A stretch of 64,000 bases of DNA from Natronolimnohabitans sp. A-GB9 (lineage in GTDB: Archaea > Halobacteriota > Halobacteria > Halobacteriales > Natrialbaceae): assembly GCF_030848565.1 (NCBI RefSeq), contig NZ_JAVDDV010000003.1, forward strand, positions 279,321-343,320, given 5' to 3'. Below are positions 8,277 to 16,759 of the stretch, piece after piece; the stretch's first letter is position 1, and every line of letters begins with the position of its first letter. The notes below the pieces were generated by a model. That model was not told where the DNA came from and did no database searches. It was given only the letters and a program-made list of their open reading frames with translations. The translations under genes were made by a program, and so were the position numbers.

Positions 8277-9464
8277 ATGGCTGACGGCCGGTCATGGCGT
8301 GATCGCCTCCCCGACAACTGGCGTCGGATTCTTTCGACACGGGCAGCCGTCACGCTCGCGCTGACCGTCGCCCTGCTCTCGGTCGCGACGGCGATCGTCA
8401 ACATCGGTACCGACGTCGTCTACAGACCGCTCGCGCCGTATCTCCCCGATGCCGTTCAGGACGCAGCCGGGTTCACCGGGGCGCTGACGGGATTCCTGAT
8501 GGTCGGAAGCGCGCTCGCGCTCCGTCGTGGCCTTCGTATCGGCTGGTGGGCGACGTTCCTGCTTCTCCCGCTGACCGCAGCACAGGGCTTTCTGCAGGCA
8601 AGCCAGTACTCGCTGCCGCTGATCGTCGTTTCGATCGTCGCGATGCCGGTGCTGTTGATCAGTCGAAAGCGTTTCACGAAACCGCTCTCGCTGAATACGA
8701 CGCAGATCGCCGCCGGAACAGCGTTGCTCGGCGTCCAGCTGTACGGCACGATCGGCGCGTACGCGCTCCAAGATAACTTCGAGGGCGTCGACAACATCCT
8801 CGACGCCTTCTATTTTACGCTGATCACCTCGAGTACGGTCGGCTACGGCGACATCACGCCGAACCCCGAATCGACCGAAGCGATGCTGTTTACGATGTCC
8901 GTCCTCGTCCTCGGGGTGGCCAGCTTCGGTATCGCCATCGGGGCGCTCGTCGGACCGGCGATCCAGGCTCGAATCTCGAAGACGCTCGGAAAGATGACCG
9001 ATTCACAGCTCGAACTGCTCGAGGACCACATCCTCGTCCTCGGCTACGGCAAACTGACGGAACCGATCGTCGACGAACTCGCGTCCAGCGACCGGGAGTT
9101 CGTCGTCGTCACGAACGATCGCGACGCGGCCTCGGAGCTCTCCGACCGGAACATCGCGGTTATCACTGCCGACCCGAGCGACGAGGAACCGCTTCAGCGG
9201 GCGAAGATCGACAACGCTCGCGCGGTCCTCGTCGCGACGAACCACGACGGCCAGGACGCCCTCTCGATCCTCACCGCACGCCAGCTTATGCCTGACGTCC
9301 GTATCGTCGCCGCTGCGACCGACCGCGAGAACTCCACGAAACTCGAGCACGCCGGCGCGGACATGGTGATCAGTCCCACCGTACTCGGCGGCCATCTGCT
9401 CGTCCGGTCGGCACTCGGTAGCGACGATAGCGAACTGATCGAGCGGATTATCAGCGAGGAGTAA
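8277..9464 (+). CDS. voltage-gated-type potassium channel with RCK/TrkA-N domain
   Basis: The N-terminal 215 residues hold several hydrophobic helices and a pore segment TLITSSTVGYGDITP whose TVGYGD is the K+ selectivity filter. After the last helix comes a cytoplasmic RCK (TrkA-N) Rossmann domain starting HILVLGYGKLTEPIVDEL, which gates the channel by binding nucleotide or ions. It lacks an obvious C-terminal TrkA-C domain: the protein ends at ELIERIISEE. K+ flux control is central for salt-in haloarchaea. The gene stands alone, 53 nt after the MITE. Confidence 0.93.
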   Translation: MADGRSWRDRLPDNWRRILSTRAAVTLALTVALLSVATAIVNIGTDVVYRPLAPYLPDAVQDAAGFTGALTGFLMVGSALALRRGLRIGWWATFLLLPLTAAQGFLQASQYSLPLIVVSIVAMPVLLISRKRFTKPLSLNTTQIAAGTALLGVQLYGTIGAYALQDNFEGVDNILDAFYFTLITSSTVGYGDITPNPESTEAMLFTMSVLVLGVASFGIAIGALVGPAIQARISKTLGKMTDSQLELLEDHILVLGYGKLTEPIVDELASSDREFVVVTNDRDAASELSDRNIAVITADPSDEEPLQRAKIDNARAVLVATNHDGQDALSILTARQLMPDVRIVAAATDRENSTKLEHAGADMVISPTVLGGHLLVRSALGSDDSELIERIISEE

Positions 9465-9497
9465 CCGACGACCGGGCGAGCGTCTCGCCGGAGAACG

Positions 9498-10862
9498 TCA
9501 CCGGCGTCGGCCGCGGTGGACGATCGCTACGTCGGCCTCGAGGGCGTCGAGTTTCCGGAACGTCGGCGGGGAGAGAAATCGTGAGGCGGCCGACCGATCG
9601 GTGCTCGAGCCGACGACGACCACGTCGTACTGCGGGGCGACGCGAGCGAGATACGACTCGACCGGTTCGGTGACGACGTGGGTCTCGAACCGGCCATCGA
9701 ACGCATCGAGGAGATTCGCGAGCGTGTTCTCGGCGATCCGCCGTTCGGACTCGCGATCGATACAGGTACAGATCCCGGTCGGCTGCCAGGTGCCGGTCAG
9801 CCGCTGTGCGAAGTCGACCATCGCGCGAGCGGTGTCGCCTGCGCCTCGCACCGCGACGAGCGATCGGTCCCACCCTCGACTGCCGTCGGCCGACCGGAAC
9901 GCGATGACGTCGCGTTCACTGTCGAACAACCCCTTGATGAACGGCGAGAGCCCACCCCGGTCGCCTTCGGCATACGGCGCCACCACGAGGTCACAGTTGT
10001 GCTCTCGAGCGGCCCGGAGTACGAGACCAGCCGTGCGATCGCCGGCGGCCACGGCGACCTCACAGGGGACGTCGTACTCCGACTCGAGGTCGTCAGCGAG
10101 GGACTCGAGGTGGCCAACCGCGTGGCCCGGTTCGTTCGTCGTCGCTGTGGCATCGTCGACGGTCTCGAACAGGACGACTTTCCCGGCCTCGTGTGCGCTC
10201 GCGAGTTCGGCGGCGAAGTGGGCCACGGCCGGGTCGCCCTCGCCGAGAGGAACGAGTACGTGGTCGTCGGCATCGGTCGTCCGGTAGAGATACTGGGCGC
10301 GTTGCTCGTAGAAGCGGTCGCGCCAGACGGCGAAGGTGACCGCGACGAACGCACTCGAGACGACGATACCCACCACGTAGGCGGCCTGTGCGTCACCGAT
10401 GACCAACACGAGCAAAGCAGTCGAGAACGCGGACGGCTCCTCGAGGTCGAGGGCCACGGTCGTGACGCCGGTAAAGAAGACGCCCAGTGCTGCGGCGGTC
10501 GCGCTGACGGTGCCGGCCGCTCCCGGCCCGCCCGCGAGTTCGAGCGCGATCCAGCCACAGAGCGCCCCGGCAGTCATCCCACCGACGAACCGTCCCGGCG
10601 TGGAGTATCGCCCTTCCGGATCGGCAAAGAGCGTGTACGTACCCGACGCCAGCGGGGGAAAGAGGAGAAACGACACGATCGGCGAGATGTTCGCCAGCCA
10701 CGTGACCGCCGCGATGAGCAGCGGGACGAACACGAGCACGGAGAGTTGCAACAGGTTTCCCGTGTGTTCGATCCACCGGACGAACGCGTCGAGTTCGCGC
10801 CGCTCGACGCGCCGGAGACGAACCGCGAGTGTTCGGACGTACGTCCGAATCGCCTCGAGCAT
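9498..10862 (-). CDS. HPP-family membrane protein fused to two UspA domains
   Basis: The N-terminal part (about residues 30-185) is an HPP-type membrane domain with four or more helices and a variant of the signature (FLLFPPLASGTYTLFADPEGRYSTPGR). The cytoplasmic C-terminus (about 205-454) consists of two universal-stress-protein domains: DDHVLVPLGEGDPAVAHFAAELA to DLVVAPYAEG, and WDRSLVAVRGAGDTARAM to YDVVVVGSSTDR. HPP proteins have been linked to nitrite transport in plants; that role is only an analogy here. It is convergent with the channel gene. Confidence 0.85.
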   Translation of the reverse strand: MLEAIRTYVRTLAVRLRRVERRELDAFVRWIEHTGNLLQLSVLVFVPLLIAAVTWLANISPIVSFLLFPPLASGTYTLFADPEGRYSTPGRFVGGMTAGALCGWIALELAGGPGAAGTVSATAAALGVFFTGVTTVALDLEEPSAFSTALLVLVIGDAQAAYVVGIVVSSAFVAVTFAVWRDRFYEQRAQYLYRTTDADDHVLVPLGEGDPAVAHFAAELASAHEAGKVVLFETVDDATATTNEPGHAVGHLESLADDLESEYDVPCEVAVAAGDRTAGLVLRAAREHNCDLVVAPYAEGDRGGLSPFIKGLFDSERDVIAFRSADGSRGWDRSLVAVRGAGDTARAMVDFAQRLTGTWQPTGICTCIDRESERRIAENTLANLLDAFDGRFETHVVTEPVESYLARVAPQYDVVVVGSSTDRSAASRFLSPPTFRKLDALEADVAIVHRGRRR

Positions 10863-10918
10863 GATAGCTGGTGCTGACTACGCGGCGAACGTTATACTAC
10901 CGGGCAAAACGAGTGTGA

Positions 10919-11554
10919 TTACTCGGGAGCGCTCTCGAGGATGTCGACCCCGCTCGAGGCGCCGATCCGTTCGGCGCCGGCCTCGAGCATGGCGACGGCC
11001 TCGTCGTAGCTACCGATGCCGCCGCTTGCCTTAACGGGCAGATACTTGCTCATACGCTCGACGTCCGGGATCGTGGCCCCGCCGTCGGCGAAGCCGGTCG
11101 ACGTCTTCACCATCGCCGCGTCGGCCGCTGTGGCAGCCTGACAGGCCCGATCGATCTCGTCGTCGGTCAACAGCGCGGTCTCGACGATCACCTTGACTGG
11201 GATCGGCACCGCAGCGACGACCTCCGCGAGTTCGGTACGGACGACGTCGTCTTCGCCGGCTTGCAGCCGACCGACGTTCAGGACGACGTCGAGTTCGTCG
11301 GCACCGGCCTTCCAGGCGGTGACCCCTTCGTGGCGTTTGACGTCGGGGTCGTTCTGGCCGTGGGGGAAGCCGACGACCGTCGCGATCGTCACGTCCGGAG
11401 CGTACTCGGCGGCCATCTCGACCGCGTAGGGCGGAATACAGGCGTTCATGCCGTACTCGCTGGCCTCGTCGAGGATCGCCCGGACGTCGGCGGGCGACGT
11501 CTCGGGACCGAGTACGGTGTGGTCGATCAGCGGCGCGAGATCGCTGCGGTTCAT
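10919..11554 (-). CDS. deoC: deoxyribose-phosphate aldolase
   Basis: DeoC cleaves 2-deoxyribose-5-phosphate to acetaldehyde and glyceraldehyde-3-phosphate during deoxynucleoside breakdown. The 211-residue product begins [18 protein letters not shown] and contains GFPHGQ, the cofactorless class I aldolase core [10 protein letters not shown], the conserved KVIVETALL and the Schiff-base lysine in MVKTSTGF, followed by VKASGGIG. The start at MNRSDL was chosen because the alternative upstream start adds nine non-conserved residues. Together with the uridine phosphorylase and ribose-1,5-bisphosphate isomerase further right it points to nucleoside catabolism. Confidence 0.95.
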   Translation of the reverse strand: MNRSDLAPLIDHTVLGPETSPADVRAILDEASEYGMNACIPPYAVEMAAEYAPDVTIATVVGFPHGQNDPDVKRHEGVTAWKAGADELDVVLNVGRLQAGEDDVVRTELAEVVAAVPIPVKVIVETALLTDDEIDRACQAATAADAAMVKTSTGFADGGATIPDVERMSKYLPVKASGGIGSYDEAVAMLEAGAERIGASSGVDILESAPE

Positions 11555-11711
11555 ACGTACTGACAGTCCCCCCACGGGCAAAAATCCGCCCGATCACTTT
11601 TGCCCTCAGCTATCAATTATTGGTAATACGATTTCTTTATTCAGCCGCACGTTGTATTTTTCTCGCCCGATTCATCCTGATTCTGGTGTTGCATTGGTGG
11701 CCTGTTAGTCG

Positions 11712-12617
11712 TTACTCCTCTGATTCCTGACACTGTTCGTCGAGGGGCTTCAGTCGCAGTTCGCCGAAGCCGTATCGGGAGTGAGAGCCGACTCGTTGGA
11801 GGCCGTTCTTCGCGGTCTCCACCGGGCGGTCGCCGAGGTACTTCACGACCTGGCCGTGATCGACCGTCTCCAGCCGGAACACCTCACGCTGTTCGAGGAT
11901 CTTCTCCTCGCGGAGCCGGAGATCGTCGCGGTTCTCGCCCCACCACCACGGGACGGTGCGGTCGTTCGCCGCTGGATACTCCGACTTCAACACGAACGGC
12001 GTCACCAACTCGATGAGGGACGTCTCCGCGCCTTCGAGCCGCGAGTAGTCCAGTTCGTTGAGGTCCACCATCTGCGTGTCCTTCAGCTGGACCTCGCCGT
12101 AGCCGTAGTTGCGCTTTCCGCCGAACTGGAGGCCCTCCAGCTCATCCTCGCCGAGCGGGAGTACCGCCGGGTCATCGGCGTAGAGGTACGCATGGACGTA
12201 CCACTTCGTTGTCTGCTGCTGTTTCCGCTGGTCTTCCCGGCGGCCCATGATGGTCTCGTGAGCGAGCACCGGGTGGCCGCCCTGGACGCGGAGATCGTGC
12301 GTGTTCAGCGCGTCCCGAGCGCGGGTATCCAGCAACCACGGGTGCATCGCCTCCCGCTGGAGGAAGAGGTCGTCGTACGCCTCCACGTCGGGTAGGCCGC
12401 TCCCGAGGTACGGGCGGATGCCCGATTGGCTGTGTTCCTCCGGGAAGGTCCCGAACTGGCCGGGCACGAAGATGCCGTGACTGGCCGACACCGCCACGTG
12501 CGTCTCGGGGTCGAGGTGCTGGCCGAGGGCGTGCAGGATGGCGTTCCCGCTCACGTAGTACGGGTGGCCGATGTAGTCCATCCGCAGCTCCCACAGCACT
12601 TGCTGAATCGCCGTCAT
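11712..12617 (-). CDS. Cas5-like RAMP protein (HRAMP-type system)
   Basis: The 301-residue product has no hit I can name by close identity, but it shows two glycine-rich loops of RAMP/ferredoxin-fold proteins: GGKRNYGYG (166-174) followed by a beta strand EVQLKD, and GSHSRYGFG (277-285) followed by ELRLKP. The N-terminus DYIGHPYYVSGNAILHAL resembles the first strand-helix of Cas5/Csm4-like subunits. Last gene of the operon; its ATG overlaps the previous stop in ATGA, indicating translational coupling. Cas5 subunits hold the 5' end of guide RNA in known complexes; which RNA, if any, is bound here is unknown. No Cas6-like catalytic histidine assignment is made. Confidence 0.72.
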   Translation of the reverse strand: MTAIQQVLWELRMDYIGHPYYVSGNAILHALGQHLDPETHVAVSASHGIFVPGQFGTFPEEHSQSGIRPYLGSGLPDVEAYDDLFLQREAMHPWLLDTRARDALNTHDLRVQGGHPVLAHETIMGRREDQRKQQQTTKWYVHAYLYADDPAVLPLGEDELEGLQFGGKRNYGYGEVQLKDTQMVDLNELDYSRLEGAETSLIELVTPFVLKSEYPAANDRTVPWWWGENRDDLRLREEKILEQREVFRLETVDHGQVVKYLGDRPVETAKNGLQRVGSHSRYGFGELRLKPLDEQCQESEE

Positions 12618-13354
12618 CGGTCGGGCCTCCATTCAGCGTAGTCCTCGATGTACTGGAGTGCCGCGCTCCACGACTGCATCCGCCGAAGGTTGGCGTCGAT
12701 CGTCATATCGTATTTGTCGTGGTCGGTATCGAGCGGATGCGACGTCAGGCGATTCCACGCCGACGCCCATGACCGCCACGGGCGACTCCCGAGCCGGGCC
12801 GACGGATTCCCGTCCGCGCTCTCGTCGATCCGGAGCGCGAAGCGGTTGCCGTCGAAGACGGTGCGGAACGGGACGATGTCACCTGCCGGATCGATGATGA
12901 GACGGAGATCGGCAAACTCGTGGTCGGTGCGGTAGTTGTCCAGCAGCGCCGCCACGAGCAGCGTGTGGTACTTCAGCGAGGTATACGGGTGATACACCGA
13001 CTCGTTGAACGCGGCGGCCACGTCGGATTCCAGCCACCGTTCGTGGGCCGCCTCTGAGTCCTCGATGCCGATGAGGCCCGCCACCTCGCTCTCGATGGTC
13101 GCCCGTGAGAACTCACCGGGATCGTAGGCAGTCTCGCCGGTCAGCAGCGAGAGTCGGTAGTGATCGTCGTGAGTCGGGACGGTCTGCTCCTGCTTCTGCT
13201 GCGGGCGCGAGAGCGCCGCTGCGTCGCCGTCCGCGCCCTCGGGCACCGACTGGTTCACAGGGACACCAGCGAACTCCTCACGGGCGTCCTCGTGGCTCTC
13301 GCCAGTGAACTTATGGGCGTCGTGCCGGAAAGCGGTGAGCATCGCGTCGCTCAT
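12614..13354 (-). CDS. uncharacterised conserved protein between Cas7-like and Cas5-like genes
   Basis: The 246-residue acidic protein starts at MSDAMLTAFRHDAHK, its ATG overlapping the Cas7-like stop (ATGA), and its own stop overlaps the Cas5-like start. It has a low-complexity stretch at 30-60, a helical centre (SLKYHTLLVAALLDNYR, 126-142), a strand pair FADLRLIIDPAGDIVPFRTV and a Trp-rich segment RPWRSWASAWNRL (191-203). No nuclease or helicase motif seen. Its position fits the third, uncharacterised core protein of HRAMP loci; it could stand in for a missing large or backbone subunit. Confidence 0.6.
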   Translation of the reverse strand: MSDAMLTAFRHDAHKFTGESHEDAREEFAGVPVNQSVPEGADGDAAALSRPQQKQEQTVPTHDDHYRLSLLTGETAYDPGEFSRATIESEVAGLIGIEDSEAAHERWLESDVAAAFNESVYHPYTSLKYHTLLVAALLDNYRTDHEFADLRLIIDPAGDIVPFRTVFDGNRFALRIDESADGNPSARLGSRPWRSWASAWNRLTSHPLDTDHDKYDMTIDANLRRMQSWSAALQYIEDYAEWRPDR

Positions 13355-14204
13355 ACGTCTATCACGCATTCCGCGAGCGCCTCTTGGAACTCCGGCAGAT
13401 ACTCCTCTTCCCACCGGTCGTCCTTTTCGTCCATCTTGTTCGTGTTGCCCTTCCCGCGGTCGAAGATGCGGCGGAGCTCGTGTTCCTCGTAGAGCGGGTT
13501 CACAAGGTCGCAGTCCACGATCCCACCGCCGAAGTTCCGGGCGCCACCGAGTTGGTGCATGAAGTCGGTCTGATGCTCATCGAGGAAGTCGATTGCCTCG
13601 GCGAGCAGCGCGACGAACTCGGGCTTGGTCTCCCGGAAGGAGAGATGCCAGCAGCCGTCGAGGTTCCCGACAGCGTCCAGTTCGGCGTTCCGCAGCGGTT
13701 CGCGGTTGTCTTCCTCGTTCCGGGAGACGACGTTCCGATTGATGCGGCGGTAGTGGCCTTCGGCCTGGCCGCGCGTGTAGTCCGTCGGGAGACCGGCGAG
13801 AACTGGATTGGACGGCGCATCACCTTGCCGGGGCGGTTCCCGAAGCCGCCGAAGAGGTCGAGAATCACGCACCCGTCGTCGCCATCATCGTCGAGGCACC
13901 CGCCCTTCTCGTGGTAGCCGGCGTCAAGGTCGCGGTTGTAGACGCCGTCCTTCCGGAAGTTCGCGTTGGATTCGCCGGGGTGACAGGCAGTACCGCCGCG
14001 CTTCTGGACGACCTTCTCCATCCCGTGGCGAAGCCACCCGGAGAGCGAGAACGCCGGGATGATGCCGCCGATCTGGTTCTGCGGGTCGTTGTCTTCGTAG
14101 TTGCCGTTCGAGGCGTGGTGTCTGTCCGTTATGATGCTATCCCCGACCACCAACAGGTCGGTCTGAATCCGGACGAACACGTCGTGGTCGATGTCTTCAA
14201 TCAT
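13351..14204 (-). pseudogene. Cas7-like RAMP backbone protein, frameshifted
   Basis: Two overlapping reading frames together make one Cas7/Csm3-like protein of about 284 residues. The first (residues 1-138) has IIPAFSLSGWLRHGMEKVV, cysteines at 74, 103 and 112, LDLFGGFGNRPGKV and MRRPIQFSPV, the thumb-and-strand pattern of Cas7. The second resumes with PTDYTRGQAEGHYRR and ends with the helix ALLAEAIDFLDEHQ and the glycine loop HQLGGARNFGGGIVDC. The span is 854 nt, one base short of a multiple of three, and restoring one C on the coding strand in the CCC run near 13787-13789 joins the frames. It may be a real lesion or a sequencing error. Confidence 0.7.
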
Positions 14205-14209
14205 CGGTA

Positions 14210-14347
14210 TTATCGGGTGTTCAGTGCTATTTCGAGGGCGTCAAGACTCCCGTAGCCGACGCCGTCGATCCGGTATTCTGTATAGTTCTCACCATCGTCC
14301 GTTCGAACGATTCGAGCGGTCACGCGGGTGTCACTCGTCTCCATCAT
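14210..14347 (-). CDS. 45-residue small protein in the Cas5/Cas7-like operon
   Basis: A short frame beginning MMETSDTRVTARIV directly after the TGA of the 140-residue gene and ending LEIALNTR, five bases before the Cas7-like ATG. It contains VTARIVRTDDGENYTEYRIDG, an alternating pattern that suggests two beta strands, and one helix. Tight packing with both neighbours and haloarchaeal codon usage support translation. No family recognised; it could be a small structural or anti-toxin-like component. Confidence 0.5.
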   Translation of the reverse strand: MMETSDTRVTARIVRTDDGENYTEYRIDGVGYGSLDALEIALNTR

Positions 14348-14770
14348 TCACCTCTGCTCGTTGTGCTCCTCTTCCAGCTCATCAAGCAGATCTTCGGCGT
14401 CTGCCAGAACGTGACGGGTGTGCTCGAAGTCTGAACACCCCAGGCCGCTCCCGACAGTATCGTCTTCGATGGCTCTCCCCAAGCTGAGGAACGACGCATG
14501 GATGAACCGAACGAGGTTGAAAAGACGTGTCTTCGGGCTTTGGTTGTCAAGGACACCGATCCGTTCGAGGTCATCACTCACGCGCTCGAGGTACTCATCG
14601 GACCGAGCAACCAGTAGCCAGAACTCATCTTCAACGTCTTCGCCGTGCTCAATACCGTCGCTGATTCGGTGAGCGTGCGGGGCGACCTCTTCAGTGAAGA
14701 ACGACTGGGTGTTGATGGATATCTCTCGTCTGGCGATATACTCCCAGTTCGGCCCGTTGTCGCCAGACAT
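14348..14770 (-). CDS. uncharacterised helical protein of the Cas5/Cas7-like operon
   Basis: The 140-residue product is acidic and appears almost entirely alpha-helical (for example DEFWLLVARSDEYLERVSDD and TRLFNLVRFIHASFLSLGR, then a C-terminal DAEDLLDELEEEHNE helix). Its ATG overlaps the TGA of the preceding gene. Small all-helical proteins beside Cas5 and Cas7 genes in class 1 systems are often Cas11-type small subunits; size and helicity fit, but there is no sequence-level proof. Confidence 0.55.
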   Translation of the reverse strand: MSGDNGPNWEYIARREISINTQSFFTEEVAPHAHRISDGIEHGEDVEDEFWLLVARSDEYLERVSDDLERIGVLDNQSPKTRLFNLVRFIHASFLSLGRAIEDDTVGSGLGCSDFEHTRHVLADAEDLLDELEEEHNEQR

Positions 14771-14994
14771 CAGGCGGACACCCTCGTTTCGATGGTACGT
14801 GCGAGCGGCTCGACCGGGTCCTCGTCAACGGAGTGCCCATCTAGATCGAACTGCTGGACGAGCCCCCCGTTCTGAACGACAAGAATGGTGTGAGACGCTT
14901 CTTCGGTGTCCTCGCCCAGTACGATGTGGTCTGGGCGAACACCACTTCGCTTGCGAGCGATGCCTTCAATTGAGTTGGTGTTTGAGTTCTTCAT
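14770..14994 (-). CDS. uncharacterised 74-residue protein, first gene of the Cas5/Cas7-like operon
   Basis: Starting at the ATG giving MKNSNTNSIEGIARKRSGV, the protein has a basic N-terminus (IARKRSGVRPDHIV) and then strands SHTILVVQNGGLVQQFDLDG. A longer reading to 15048 would need a TTG start and is less likely. The stop overlaps the next ATG (TGATG). The small mixed alpha/beta product with basic N-terminus might bind nucleic acid; function unknown. Confidence 0.55.
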   Translation of the reverse strand: MKNSNTNSIEGIARKRSGVRPDHIVLGEDTEEASHTILVVQNGGLVQQFDLDGHSVDEDPVEPLARTIETRVSA

Positions 14995-15096
14995 GCTTCG
15001 TCTGGTTGGCGAAGCGCGGTCGAGCGTGCTCCAACACGCCCCGGCCAACTTCTGACCGGTGTTCCACGCTGCTCATCCTCATTTCTAGCCCCTGTT

Positions 15097-15140
15097 CACT
15101 TAAGAGTTACTTCGTAACATCTAATCAAACATCTTTAGTA
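15097..15140. promoter_or_regulatory. divergent promoter with GTTAC-TTC-GTAAC palindrome
   Basis: This AT-rich gap separates the Cas-like operon (minus) from the winged-helix gene (plus). It contains the palindrome GTTAC-TTC-GTAAC (15106-15118), a second related sequence AGTAACTTAC (15135-15144) and TATA-like CTTAAG/CTTTAG boxes for both directions. It is a plausible operator for the divergent winged-helix protein. Confidence 0.45.
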
Positions 15141-15178
15141 ACTTACCTTGAGGGTTCTCCCGAAACTGTAAGTAAAAC

Positions 15179-15436
15179 ATGAGCGTATTTGCAGGCATAA
15201 TGGTCAATGAGGAATTCGAACCCGATGAACGTCAAGAAGCCATCCTAGATGTTCTCAAAGAGGGGCGAGATGAAGGATGTCCATGGGGTTACGCGAACCC
15301 GAAACGACTCGAAGAGAGAATTGATACACGGAGGCAGTACATTAACCGTGCGCTGAAGGGATTAGTTGACGCAGGGTGGATAGAGAAAGTAAACCGTGGA
15401 CTCTACCGATTCGTTGCCGATCCGCGCGAGGACTGA
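15179..15436 (+). CDS. small winged-helix DNA-binding protein (PhiH1/MarR-like)
   Basis: The 85-residue product is one winged helix: DERQEAILDVLKEGRDEG, the turn WGYANPKRLEERIDTRRQ, recognition helix YINRALKGLVDAGWI and wing KVNRGLYRFV. Haloarchaeal proviruses and islands commonly carry such mini-repressors. An internal ATG (15200, MVNEEFEP) is an equally good start. Its GC content is lower than the chromosome average, like the rest of the island. Divergent position to the Cas-like operon suggests it controls that operon and itself. Confidence 0.75.
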   Translation: MSVFAGIMVNEEFEPDERQEAILDVLKEGRDEGCPWGYANPKRLEERIDTRRQYINRALKGLVDAGWIEKVNRGLYRFVADPRED

Positions 15437-15649
15437 GAGGTTTCTATAATCCCAACCGGTATCTATCCTCTCATTAACTTCGAAAATTAGCAAGTAAGAA
15501 AACTGAGCGCAAGAATTAAAGAATTAGTTCATTATAGTGACAGACACCTGTTGGCTATTGAGTACCTAGTTTGAACGCCGACTGATTCTCGGGCCGAGCC
15601 ACTGAATGAAACCGCCGTATTTTCAACTACTGCTATGCAAGGTACTCTC
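15437..15649. other. AT-rich gap at the right edge of the island
   Basis: About 200 bases of unusually low GC for this genome with stop codons in all frames and no recognisable gene, repeat end or tRNA. A TATA-like TATTTTC near 15617 probably belongs to the following isomerase gene. The gap marks the boundary between the accessory island and the metabolic cluster. Confidence 0.5.
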
Positions 15650-16633
15650 ATGGATGACCGTGGGCCAGACGTCGATTCGGCCGTCACGTCGACTGCCGAG
15701 CGGATCGCCGCGATGGAAGTCCGTGGCGCGGCGGCGATCGCCGACGCAGCCGCCGAGGCGCTCGCGACCCAGGCCAGGGAATCCGACGCGGACCGGCCAG
15801 AGGCGTTTACGCGTGAGCTCCGCGAGGCCGCACGCACCCTCTACGAAACCCGCCCGACCGCGGTGAGCCTGCCGAACGCCCTCCGATACGTCCTCCGCGG
15901 AATGGATGGTGACACCGTCGCGGAGCTGCGTGCGGCGACGATCGCCCGTGCCGAGGCGTTCCAACACGATCTGGCACACGCCCAGACGGAACTGGGTGCG
16001 ATCGGGGCCAACCGGCTGCGCGACGGCGACGTCGTGATGACACACTGCCACTCGACTGACGCGTTAGCCTGCGTCGAGGCCGCCCTCGAGGACGGCAAAG
16101 AACTCGAGGCGATCGTCAAAGAGACCCGGCCCCGAAAACAGGGCCACATCACGGCCCAGCAGTTACGGGAGTGGGACGTCCCGGTGACGTTGATCGTCGA
16201 CAACGCGGCGCGGCGCTACCTCGATCGAGCCGACCACGTCCTGGTCGGCGCCGACAGCATCGCCGCCGACGGCAGTGTGATCAACAAGATCGGGACCAGC
16301 GGGCTGGCGGTGTCCGCCCGCGAGCGCGGCGTTCCGGTGATGGTCGCCGCCCAGACGATCAAGCTCCACCCGGATACGATGACCGGCCACACCGTCGAGA
16401 TCGAGATGCGAGACGAACGCGAGGTACTCGAGGACGACCACCGAGCCGAGATCACTGGCGATGGCGACGGTGACAGTGACGGACTCACCGTCGAAAACCC
16501 CGCGTTCGACGTCACACCGCCGCGGTACGTCGACGCGATCGTCACCGAACACGGCCAGTTCCCGCCCGAGAGTATCGTGACGCTGATGCGCGAGCTGTTC
16601 GGCGAGACGACTGGCGAGCCGTGGGAGCCGTAG
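15650..16633 (+). CDS. ribose-1,5-bisphosphate isomerase (e2b2, eIF2B-related)
   Basis: The enzyme converts ribose-1,5-bisphosphate to ribulose-1,5-bisphosphate. Family signatures are AERIAAMEVRGAAAIADAAA, the catalytic region VMTHCHSTDALACVEAAL, ETRPRKQGHITAQQL, and the C-terminal aspartate block HVLVGADSIAADGSVINKIGT, shared with methylthioribose-1-phosphate isomerases and eIF2B. Length 327-332 residues is normal. A TATTTTC box about 30 nt before the second ATG favours that start; the first ATG (15635) is possible. With the PfkB kinase and uridine phosphorylase it supports a non-carboxylating pentose bisphosphate route of nucleoside degradation known in halophiles. Confidence 0.9.
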   Translation: MDDRGPDVDSAVTSTAERIAAMEVRGAAAIADAAAEALATQARESDADRPEAFTRELREAARTLYETRPTAVSLPNALRYVLRGMDGDTVAELRAATIARAEAFQHDLAHAQTELGAIGANRLRDGDVVMTHCHSTDALACVEAALEDGKELEAIVKETRPRKQGHITAQQLREWDVPVTLIVDNAARRYLDRADHVLVGADSIAADGSVINKIGTSGLAVSARERGVPVMVAAQTIKLHPDTMTGHTVEIEMRDEREVLEDDHRAEITGDGDGDSDGLTVENPAFDVTPPRYVDAIVTEHGQFPPESIVTLMRELFGETTGEPWEP

Positions 16634-16759
16634 CTCGAGACGCCTGGATCTCGAGGTCGAGAGGAACGAGCCAGCCGCTGGCGATCGACGGTACCCGTCA
16701 CTGGATCGGATCAATAGCAATCGGAAACTGTTAGTCGCTGGTAAGTGCCACGTACTGGT

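Noticed and set aside
9678..10877. 399-codon frame opposite the HPP/Usp gene
   Set aside because: The opposite strand encodes recognisable HPP and UspA domains; this frame has no domain.
10894..10915. ATACTACCGGGCAAAACGAG as a MITE end
   Set aside because: Too many mismatches in the terminal repeat and no partner end; may be chance.
11582..15650. CRISPR array near the Cas-like genes
   Set aside because: I looked for regularly spaced direct repeats of 25-40 bp in the island and its flanks and saw none.
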